DNA of 11,873 nt from Geoglobus sp. GTDB taxonomy: Archaea > Halobacteriota > Archaeoglobi > Archaeoglobales > Archaeoglobaceae. The stretch covers positions 1 through 11,873 of the forward strand of contig JALUWC010000191.1 of assembly GCA_027019885.1 (NCBI GenBank), read 5' to 3'. The position numbers were made by a program, and so were the translations under genes. Below, one piece after another: positions 7,553 to 11,873 of the stretch. The notes beneath the pieces were generated by a model. It was not told the DNA's origin. It ran no database searches and saw only the letters and a list, made by a program, of their open reading frames with translations. The stretch's first letter is position 1, and the number at the start of each line of letters is the position of its first letter.

Positions 7553-7559
7553 GAGGTGA
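7553..7559 (+). promoter_or_regulatory. Strong Shine-Dalgarno site of the 23-codon ORF
   Basis: gaggtga matches the archaeal anti-Shine-Dalgarno core over seven bases and ends 5 bases before the ATG at 7565. It is the best ribosome-binding site outside operon interiors in this window and is the main reason to believe the tiny ORF. Confidence 0.65.
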
Positions 7560-7564
7560 ATGAA

Positions 7565-7636
7565 ATGGATAAAAAGGAAGAAAAGAAGGAGATAGCAGAA
7601 AAACTTAAAGATCCAAGGATGTTTATGCCGATATGA
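7565..7636 (+). CDS. Possible 23-residue basic microprotein
   Basis: A short ORF of 23 codons plus TGA. It begins M-D-K-K-E-E-K-K-E-I-A-E-K-L, a highly charged, helix-prone stretch, and ends with K-D-P-R-M-F-M-P-I. I do not recognise a family. The support is context: a near-perfect Shine-Dalgarno site with proper spacing, a TATA-like element about 53 bases upstream, and no other gene on either strand between nob1 and the PAS gene. Codon-level conservation cannot be checked here. It has no membrane segment or cysteines. An alternative is that the region is a leader or a small RNA and the ORF is chance, though the A-rich coding with a matched ribosome site argues against that. Confidence 0.5.
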   Translation: MDKKEEKKEIAEKLKDPRMFMPI

Positions 7637-7671
7637 CCCTTGGCTAAAGCAAAATTAAAATTATAAATGCA

Positions 7672-8091
7672 TCATTTTCTTGATTCCAGTTCCTCAAGCC
7701 TTTTCTTCATCTCCTTTTCATTCAGCCATCTTTCAGTTATGTCTCTCATTATTGCGAGAGCACCCTTAGTTTCTGTATCATCTCTGATTATTGTCAAGCT
7801 CATTTCCACATAGATGCTGCCTCCATCTTTTTTTATAGCTTTGGTAGGCATTAACTTCCCTTCATATTTTGTTCTACCCGATTCCATTGCTCTCGTGTAA
7901 CCATTCCAATGATTCTCCCTCATTTTTTCAGGAATTATTATATCCAAGCTTTCTCCTAAGGTTTCAGCCTCAGAATAACCAAATATCTTCTCAGCCCCCC
8001 TGTTCCATACTCTAATAACACCCTCCTTATCTGCAAAAACAATAGCGTCTCCCGCAGATTTTACCATGTTCTCAAATAATGATTCCCGCAT
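7672..8091 (-). CDS. Stand-alone PAS-domain sensor protein
   Basis: A 139-residue protein that is almost entirely one PAS domain. Residues 1-118 show M-V-K-S-A-G-D-A-I-V-F-A-D, then V-W-N-R-G-A-E-K-I-F-G-Y, the I-I-P-E-K-M-R-E-N-H-W helix, K-K-D-G-G as the late turn, and M-R-D-I-T-E-R as the standard PAS C-terminal end. The remaining 20 residues are a charged helix that could dimerise. No kinase, HTH or other output domain follows; downstream DNA holds no continuation in another frame. His61 and Arg67 fall where the FixL and DOS heme-PAS proteins have their proximal His and nearby Arg, but this His is also common in PAS domains with no proven heme. The ATG at 8091 is chosen because an A/T block centred near 8118 gives leaderless geometry; ATG 8103 would add four residues. 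It probably acts through a partner protein. Confidence 0.82.
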   Translation of the reverse strand: MRESLFENMVKSAGDAIVFADKEGVIRVWNRGAEKIFGYSEAETLGESLDIIIPEKMRENHWNGYTRAMESGRTKYEGKLMPTKAIKKDGGSIYVEMSLTIIRDDTETKGALAIMRDITERWLNEKEMKKRLEELESRK

Positions 8092-8114
8092 AACCCCCAG
8101 CAATAATTGGATCG

Positions 8115-8124
8115 AATAAATTTT
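8115..8124 (-). promoter_or_regulatory. TATA-like element of the PAS gene
   Basis: The minus-strand block aaaatttatt is centred about 27 bases before the ATG at 8091 and only 15 before the ATG at 8103. It therefore favours the downstream start and a leaderless message. Confidence 0.45.
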
Positions 8125-8195
8125 TTCCCTAAGGTATTAGGTAAAATTTAGAGTTACACAGAGCAGGAAACAGGATATGCCAAAGTTATGAGCCA

Positions 8196-8214
8196 CCACA
8201 AGACAGACTTGTGG
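8196..8214. other. Perfect 7-bp hairpin in the PAS/tRNA gap
   Basis: ccacaag and cttgtgg form a perfect stem around a 5-base loop (acaga). It sits in the 165-base gap between the PAS gene and the tRNA. An outer set, ccacc at 8193-8197 with ggtgg at 8224-8228, could form an alternative pairing. Neither strand has a T-run next to it, so it does not look like an archaeal terminator. It could be part of the tRNA 3' trailer or of a small RNA. Apart from this and the PAS promoter I see nothing in the gap. Confidence 0.35.
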
Positions 8215-8256
8215 AGTTTCTAAGGTGGGTAAATCACCCTCTCGTGTCAGATAGCA

Positions 8257-8330
8257 CGGGCCGGAGGGGATTTGAACCCCCGACACCGGGATTAAGAGTC
8301 CCGTGCTCTGCCTGGCTAAGCTACCGGCCC
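8257..8330 (-). tRNA. tRNA-Lys (anticodon CUU)
   Basis: A complete 74-base cloverleaf on the minus strand, reading lysine AAG codons. The acceptor arms GGGCCGG and CCGGCCC pair over 7 bp with discriminator G. The D arm carries GCTTAGCC-AGGC-AGAGC. The anticodon stem CGGGA/TCCCG holds loop CTCTTAA, with the CTT anticodon at 8294-8296. The T arm has GGGGG-TTCAAAT-CCCCT. There is no intron and CCA is not encoded, as usual in many archaea. The 5-base blocks atagc (8251-8255) and gctat (8331-8335) flank the gene as an inverted repeat and could extend the acceptor helix in the precursor. Confidence 0.97.
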
Positions 8331-8346
8331 GCTATATAGGCTCAAA

Positions 8347-8362
8347 ACACCTACCGAGGTGT
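8347..8362 (-). other. Hairpin at the 5' end of the predicted tRNA-Lys leader
   Basis: On the minus strand ACACCT and AGGTGT pair perfectly around the loop CGGT. The predicted start site, set by the TATA-like element at 8385-8391, falls at about 8362, the first base of this stem. The precursor tRNA would thus begin with a 6-bp hairpin, followed by 16 bases of A/T-rich spacer before the mature 5' end at 8330. Confidence 0.45.
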
Positions 8363-8384
8363 GAACTATCCTCGTGGCTATGAG

Positions 8385-8391
8385 TTTATAA
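8385..8391 (-). promoter_or_regulatory. TATA box of tRNA-Lys
   Basis: ttataaa on the minus strand, centred at 8388, predicts initiation near 8362 and a precursor leader of about 32 bases. A second TATA-like word, CTATATAG, sits only a few bases from the mature 5' end and is too close to act as the promoter for this tRNA. Confidence 0.5.
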
Positions 8392-8446
8392 GGATTTCTC
8401 AGAGTGCTGGTGTGAGGATAACCAAGCACAAAAAGGTGGCAGTAAA

Positions 8447-8455
8447 TTTTTATTT
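8447..8455 (+). promoter_or_regulatory. TATA-like element of the 142-residue membrane protein gene
   Basis: The block ttttta-ttt is centred about 28 bases before the ATG at 8479, and no Shine-Dalgarno site is present. A leaderless transcript is likely. The rest of 8363-8478 shows only a 7-base inverted repeat (tatcctc at 8367-8373 and gaggata at 8414-8420). Confidence 0.4.
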
Positions 8456-8478
8456 GGATGTTAATTACTTAAACAACT

Positions 8479-8907
8479 ATGGAAAATGAGCAAATGCTTA
8501 CGGAGAATGAAATAATGCAGGTTAACTTCATGCTCCAGCATCTAAAAACTCTCGATGATAAAACCGACATTATTGTGAAAGCATCAAATGGGATTCTGAC
8601 ACTGGTTGTGGGAATTGTGGCCTTTCTCGTGGCTTTCGCACCTCATAAAGTGAATGCGTATGTACTTCTGCTTGTGCTGATACCAATATCATCAATTCTC
8701 TTTACCGTGATTTCATCACTTTTGATGCTCTATCCTGTCTTCACCCAGCACGTTTTCTTTGAGAAGAGAAAAGACCTTGATGAGATAGAACTAATTTACC
8801 ACCAATCACTCAGAAAGAAATCAGCCTGGATAAGAGTGTCCGTTTTCGGACTGGTTTTCGGAATGATCTCTTTTATTGTATGGTTCATTTATGTTATATC
8901 CTCATGA
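8479..8907 (+). CDS. Small three-helix membrane protein, function unknown
   Basis: A 142-residue protein with a charged N-terminal helix (1-34), TM1 (about 36-54), TM2 (about 59-86), a charged 30-residue loop with F-F-E-K-R-K-D-L-D-E-I, and TM3 (about 117-140) ending at the C-terminus. There is no signal peptide. I do not recognise a family firmly. The layout, with K-T-D-I-I-V-K-A-S at the start of TM1, Y-P at the end of TM2 and S-L-R-K-K-S-A-W-I-R before TM3, recalls the small membrane effectors found in nucleotide-signalling defence (the Pycsar-type TM domain), but no cyclase lies beside it, so this is only a lead. The start has a TATA-like element 28 bases upstream. It may share a transcript with the PriS homologue 45 bases downstream. 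Confidence 0.75.
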   Translation: MENEQMLTENEIMQVNFMLQHLKTLDDKTDIIVKASNGILTLVVGIVAFLVAFAPHKVNAYVLLLVLIPISSILFTVISSLLMLYPVFTQHVFFEKRKDLDEIELIYHQSLRKKSAWIRVSVFGLVFGMISFIVWFIYVISS

Positions 8908-8952
8908 ATTTTATGCAAAAACTTTTTCACAAGCTCCTGACATCGAAAGCTA

Positions 8953-9753
8953 ATGGGATACAGATTTCCGGACAGAATGAGACCTTCCACACTCACCGAA
9001 AGAGAGAAATTTTACAGAAACGAATTTCAGGCTGATTTGGCATTAAAATGGCTCTCCCACAGGGAGATAACCAAAACCGCATTTGGTGTGATAGTTGGAA
9101 GGCACAGCGGCATATACAGAAAAGAGTTCGAGGAGATCAGAAAGATGGCGGTTATAATAGACTCCCACAAAAGCTTTGAGGATGTCTTGGACTACATACT
9201 TCACTACCTTCCAGAAGGAGTTTACTATGACAGGAATGTTTATTCCGATCTGTCTGTATGTGAAAAATGCGGAAAGTCATACAGGGATTGCTGGGAGTGT
9301 GAGGGTTTTCTCGGGCAGGATCTTGCCTTTGACATAGATCCTGAGAACATCGCATGCCCCTACCATGGCAGCGTTGAGGACAAGATGAAGAGAGGGCAGG
9401 GGCTGAGCTTCTGCATGATTGAATTCAAAAGAGCAAGAAAATTCTGTTTGGGATTATATGATGAGCTTAAGAAGGAATACAGCAACGTCAGAATAGTTTA
9501 CTCAGGAAGGGGATTTCATGTACATGTTCTGGATAGAAAAGCAACAAGACTCAGCAGAGAGGAGAGAGAAGAGATTTCACGGCAGCATTCTGACTATGCA
9601 ATTGATGAGTGGGTGACAAACGGTGAGATGAGGCTTATAAGACTGCCCTATTCCCTGAATGGACTGGTAAGCAGGGTGTGCATTCCTTTGAATCCAGATG
9701 AGCTATCTGATTTTGATCCGAGAAAATCAGCTACTCCTTCTTTTCTGCTTTAG
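8953..9753 (+). CDS. priS: DNA primase small subunit (PriS) homologue, short and divergent
   Basis: A 266-residue archaeo-eukaryotic primase catalytic subunit. The N-terminal E-R-E-K-F-Y-R-N-E-F, the catalytic F-D127-I-D129, Y-S184-G-R-G-F-H189 with the following V-L-D, R-L-I-R-L-P (227-232) and the closing F-D-P-R-K-S-A-T-P-S-F are all in PriS order. PriS synthesises the RNA primers for replication with PriL. Two oddities stand out: it is some 80 residues shorter than typical euryarchaeal PriS, missing the helical insert between S-G-R and R-L-I-R-L-P, and the third catalytic Asp expected just before that motif is Gly224, with Glu225 next to it. It also has C103-x2-C106 and C113-x2-C116 before the active site and C135-x2-H138 after it. 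ATG 8977 is an alternative start; neither has a Shine-Dalgarno site. It may be the organism's PriS or a paralogue. Confidence 0.85.
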   Translation: MGYRFPDRMRPSTLTEREKFYRNEFQADLALKWLSHREITKTAFGVIVGRHSGIYRKEFEEIRKMAVIIDSHKSFEDVLDYILHYLPEGVYYDRNVYSDLSVCEKCGKSYRDCWECEGFLGQDLAFDIDPENIACPYHGSVEDKMKRGQGLSFCMIEFKRARKFCLGLYDELKKEYSNVRIVYSGRGFHVHVLDRKATRLSREEREEISRQHSDYAIDEWVTNGEMRLIRLPYSLNGLVSRVCIPLNPDELSDFDPRKSATPSFLL

Positions 9754-9835
9754 TCTCTTCACCGTAGTAGTAGAGCTTTTTCTTTGCCCTGACCTCTTTT
9801 CCCTCGTAATAGGCCTCCTCCTTCTTATCGCTCAT
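9731..9835 (-). CDS. 34-residue microprotein made of two tandem 13-residue repeats
   Basis: A 34-residue ORF, unknown to me. After a seven-residue start (M-S-D-K-K-E-E) it consists of A-Y-Y-E-G-K-E-V-R-A-K-K-K and L-Y-Y-Y-G-E-E-T-K-A-E-K-K, two copies of the pattern x-Y-Y-x-G-x-E-x-[RK]-A-x-K-K, plus a final Glu. It is very rich in Lys, Glu and Tyr, with no cysteine or membrane segment. The ATG at 9835 is picked over a far upstream ATG at 9952 because a minus-strand ttttaaaa element (9857-9864) lies 25 bases before it, the leaderless geometry used by its neighbours, and because the longer version has no repeats in the added part and would cover the promoter. Its last 23 bases overlap the convergent priS gene. 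Function is open; a nucleic-acid or ribosome-associated peptide is only a guess. Confidence 0.6.
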   Translation of the reverse strand: MSDKKEEAYYEGKEVRAKKKLYYYGEETKAEKKE

Positions 9836-9856
9836 GATATTCAATCGGTTTTTCCA

Positions 9857-9864
9857 TTTTAAAA
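9857..9864 (-). promoter_or_regulatory. TATA-like element of the repeat microprotein
   Basis: The symmetric block ttttaaaa is centred 25 bases before the ATG at 9835 on the minus strand. It supports the short, 34-residue reading and a leaderless message. Confidence 0.45.
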
Positions 9865-9888
9865 ATTCTTCCCGCCATTTGTTGAAAA

Positions 9889-9896
9889 GTTTATAA
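9889..9896 (+). promoter_or_regulatory. TATA box of the M24 peptidase operon
   Basis: gtttataa is centred 26 bases before the ATG at 9919 and only 11 before the ATG at 9904, so it decides for the downstream start. It lies about 30 bases from the TATA-like element of the divergent microprotein gene. Confidence 0.55.
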
Positions 9897-9918
9897 CCGA
9901 TGAATGCGTCCATGTCCC

Positions 9919-11019
9919 ATGCTTCATGATGTCCTGAGAAGACATGATGCACAGTTTTTTATCATGTATGCAAGCTCAAGGAATCCAGATTTCTACTATG
10001 CAACGAAATTCAGAGTTCCAGACCCAGTTTTCTACATGATAGGTGATGACGGGACTGAACTGCTGATTGTGCCTGAGATGGAGAAGAGAAGAGCGGAGAG
10101 GGAGAGCAGGGTCAGAGAGATTGCAAGTCTCAATGATGTTGGCTATTACGAAAGATTGAAGGAGAGTAACGATCCAAAAACCGCTCTTACAGAGACTTGC
10201 ATCGATCTCATAAAAACCCATCATGGCAGAAAAATACTCGTTCCTGAGGATTTTCCAGCCTTTCTCTTCAAAAAGTTCATAGAGGAGTTTGAGGTTGAGG
10301 TTATCGAAAATCCATACAGCGTTATGAGGGCTGTTAAAACAGCCGATGAGATCGAGAAGATATGGAAAGTTAGCCTGGCAACAATAGATGCCTTCAGATA
10401 CTTCACCGAAATTCTGAGGAAAGAGCGGAACTCAGAATTGCTGAGAGATAAAGTTGAAACATTTCTGTATTCAAGGGGATTTCTTGCTTTTGACACAATA
10501 ATATCAGGAGACCTGGAGAGCTCTGATCCCCACTGCACAGGACACGGAGAGTTCAGCTCTCACGTCATCTTTGATGTCTTCCCGAAAAGCAGATCATCTG
10601 GCTATCACTCAGATTTCACAAGGACTGTGTTAATTGATAGAAATCAAGAAATTGAGGAGATGCTTGATGCATGCATTGAGGCAAAAAACAAGGCCATCAT
10701 GATGATCAGAGAGGGTGTGACAGGGGAGGAAGTTCACTCTCTTGTCTGCGACATTCTCGAATCCCACGGATATTCTACCATCAGGCAGAAAGCAAGGGAG
10801 GGCTTCATTCATTCAACAGGACATGGTGTTGGTCTGGAGGTTCATGAGAAGCCAAGGCTTTATGAAAAGGGTGACATCCTGAAGGCAGGAATGGTTGTTA
10901 CGGTCGAGCCGGGACTGTATTATGAGAGAGTTGGAGGTGTGAGGGTTGAGGACACTGTTGTTGTCAGAAAAAATGGCTGTGAAATTCTCACAAAGTTTGA
11001 GGACAGGGTGATGATATGA
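9919..11019 (+). CDS. M24B family metallopeptidase (Xaa-Pro aminopeptidase/prolidase type)
   Basis: A 366-residue cytoplasmic peptidase of the pita-bread fold that cleaves next to proline. An N-terminal creatinase-like domain (about 1-135) precedes the catalytic domain. The five metal ligands are visible: Asp219 in I-F-D-V-F-P, Asp232 in H-S-D-F-T-R-T, His302 in S-T-G-H-G-V-G, Glu330 in T-V-E-P-G-L-Y and Glu344 in G-V-R-V-E-D. Gly is replaced in the usual D-x-G motif (F-D-V-F-P-K), a mild departure. The start at 9919 fits a leaderless message behind the TATA box at 9889; the ATG at 9904 would lie upstream of the predicted start of transcription. It overlaps the methionine aminopeptidase gene by 4 bases. 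Xaa-Pro aminopeptidase and Xaa-Pro dipeptidase cannot be told apart here. Confidence 0.87.
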   Translation: MLHDVLRRHDAQFFIMYASSRNPDFYYATKFRVPDPVFYMIGDDGTELLIVPEMEKRRAERESRVREIASLNDVGYYERLKESNDPKTALTETCIDLIKTHHGRKILVPEDFPAFLFKKFIEEFEVEVIENPYSVMRAVKTADEIEKIWKVSLATIDAFRYFTEILRKERNSELLRDKVETFLYSRGFLAFDTIISGDLESSDPHCTGHGEFSSHVIFDVFPKSRSSGYHSDFTRTVLIDRNQEIEEMLDACIEAKNKAIMMIREGVTGEEVHSLVCDILESHGYSTIRQKAREGFIHSTGHGVGLEVHEKPRLYEKGDILKAGMVVTVEPGLYYERVGGVRVEDTVVVRKNGCEILTKFEDRVMI

Positions 11020-11873
11020 TTGAAAAGCATGAGAAAGCGGGAGAAATTCTGAAACAGATTAGAGAGGAAGTTGTGAAACTTGTAAAACCTGAAACAAAAA
11101 TGCTTGAGGTTGCGGAGTTTGTTGAGGGGAAGATAGCCGAGCTTGGTGCACAGCCAGCATTTCCATGCAACATCTCGCTGAATGAGGATGCAGCACACTG
11201 CACACCATCAAAGAACGACCAGAGAGCTTTCAAAGATGGAGATCTGGTTAAAATTGATATGGGAGCACATGTGGATGGCTACATAGCCGACACAGCAATA
11301 ACGATTGACCTTGGAGAGCATGGAGAGCTTGTTGAATGCGCTGAAGTGGCTTTGAAAAAGGCAATAGAGATAATAGAGCCGGGAATCACAACATCCGAGA
11401 TAGGAGAGGAGATTGAAAGCGTTGCAAAGGAGTTTGGATTCAAACCTGTTTACAATCTGACAGGGCATGGATTCATGCCTTACATAGCCCATGCCCCCCC
11501 AACCATCTACAACTACAGGGTTGAGAAGGGTATCAAAATAGAGGAGGGAATGATATTTGCCATAGAGCCCTTCATGACAAGTGGTGCTGGAAGGGTTTCA
11601 GAGAGGTCAGAGACTGAGATATACTCTGTTGTATCATCAAAACCCGTCAGAATGAGAATGGCAAGGGAGATTTTAGCTGAAGTTGAGAAGCACAAAACCC
11701 TCCCGTTTGCAAAGAGGTGGCTCTCAAATCCAAGAGAGATAATAATTTCAAAGCTCGTCAGAGATGGGATACTTAGAGCATATCCAGTCCTTACAGAAGT
11801 GACGAGAGAGCCTGTCAGTCAGGCAGAGCACACGGTAATTGTCGAGGAGAATGGAGCAAGAATTATAACCTGA
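11016..11873 (+). CDS. map: Methionine aminopeptidase, type 2
   Basis: A complete 285-residue methionine aminopeptidase of the archaeal type 2 class, which removes the initiator Met from nascent proteins. The metal ligands are Asp81 in K-I-D-M-G-A, Asp92 in I-A-D-T-A, His151 in L-T-G-H-G, Glu184 in A-I-E-P-F and Glu271 in Q-A-E-H-T. The supporting His61 (A-H-C-T-P-S) and His159 (I-A-H-A-P-P) are present. The 60-residue type 2 insert occupies about 196-260, between the last two ligands. Length matches Pyrococcus MAP (about 295). It starts within the preceding M24 stop codon (ATGA) and has a ggtgat Shine-Dalgarno-like site just upstream, so the two peptidases are translationally coupled. The gene ends at the last base of the window. 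Confidence 0.96.
   Translation: MIEKHEKAGEILKQIREEVVKLVKPETKMLEVAEFVEGKIAELGAQPAFPCNISLNEDAAHCTPSKNDQRAFKDGDLVKIDMGAHVDGYIADTAITIDLGEHGELVECAEVALKKAIEIIEPGITTSEIGEEIESVAKEFGFKPVYNLTGHGFMPYIAHAPPTIYNYRVEKGIKIEEGMIFAIEPFMTSGAGRVSERSETEIYSVVSSKPVRMRMAREILAEVEKHKTLPFAKRWLSNPREIIISKLVRDGILRAYPVLTEVTREPVSQAEHTVIVEENGARIIT

Noticed and set aside
7637..7671. PAS gene as the broken remnant of a histidine kinase
   Set aside because: No kinase motifs (H-box, N-box, G-box) appear in any frame downstream; the ORF ends cleanly after a short coiled-coil-like tail, as in known stand-alone PAS proteins.
8150..8256. Box C/D small RNA in the PAS/tRNA gap
   Set aside because: ctga and gtgat words occur but not as an ordered C-D'-C'-D set with the right spacing on either strand.
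8257..8300. tRNA-Lys 3' end as an integration attachment site
   Set aside because: I found no second copy of the tRNA 3' end in the window and no integrase gene or other mobile-element gene.
9904..9918. Upstream ATG 9904 for the M24 peptidase
   Set aside because: It is only 11 bases from the TATA box and would lie before the predicted transcription start; the family N-terminus fits ATG 9919.
9731..9952. 73-residue version of the minus-strand repeat microprotein starting at ATG 9952
   Set aside because: The added 39 residues cover both TATA-like elements of the divergent promoter and the start of the M24 peptidase gene, and the ATG at 9835 has the leaderless promoter geometry.
1..11873. CRISPR arrays, insertion sequences or transferred islands
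   Set aside because: No regularly spaced repeats, transposase genes or terminal inverted repeats are visible, and base composition and gene content look uniform and housekeeping-like.

Overview
This window looks like chromosome from a hyperthermophilic euryarchaeon, most likely of the Archaeoglobales (Archaeoglobus, Ferroglobus or Geoglobus type). The evidence is a primase small-subunit (PriS) homologue, an archaeal Nob1, a type 2 methionine aminopeptidase, a HTH-phosphoribosyltransferase regulator of the GfcR family, a complete-looking mqnE-mqnA-mqnC block for menaquinone made through futalosine, TATA-box promoters and many leaderless starts. The genus is an inference; no marker in the window fixes it.

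Layout. Bases 1-286 hold the 3' end of an Mrp/NBP35-type Fe-S carrier ATPase, which meets a convergent HAD phosphatase (262-1062). A divergent promoter region (1063-1136) then serves the HAD gene leftward and a khtT-khtU K+/H+ antiporter pair rightward (1137-2732). From 7490 down to 2716 runs one compact leftward operon of six genes: nob1, gfcR-like, a membrane-anchored GT2 glycosyltransferase, mqnE, mqnA and mqnC. Every junction overlaps or is separated by only 2 bases. mqnE and mqnA both start at TTG behind strong Shine-Dalgarno sites. Bases 7491-8478 are a loosely packed stretch with a 23-codon micro-ORF, an orphan PAS-domain gene and a tRNA-Lys(CUU) with a structured leader. The right part carries a small three-helix membrane protein, a short divergent PriS homologue, a 34-residue repeat microprotein on the opposite strand, and two M24 metallopeptidase genes (Xaa-Pro type, then methionine aminopeptidase) overlapping by 4 bases.

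How the genes work together. MqnA makes 3-enolpyruvylbenzoate from chorismate, MqnE couples it to S-adenosylmethionine to give aminofutalosine, and MqnC cyclises the dehypoxanthinyl intermediate. The window therefore encodes the early, committing part of menaquinone synthesis; the intervening hydrolase/deaminase and MqnD are not here. KhtT is the expected regulatory subunit of the KhtU antiporter. Pip/Map-type M24 peptidases would trim N-termini and proline-containing peptides.

Most promising for a second look: (1) the 34-residue protein made of two tandem 13-residue repeats; (2) the 23-residue ORF with the clearest Shine-Dalgarno site among the genes with their own promoter; (3) the PriS homologue, which is short, has an added CxxC-CxxC pair and lacks the usual third catalytic Asp; (4) the orphan PAS protein with a FixL/DOS-like His; (5) the repeated TATA-to-ATG distance of about 25-28 bases, which indicates leaderless transcripts and resolves several start codons.
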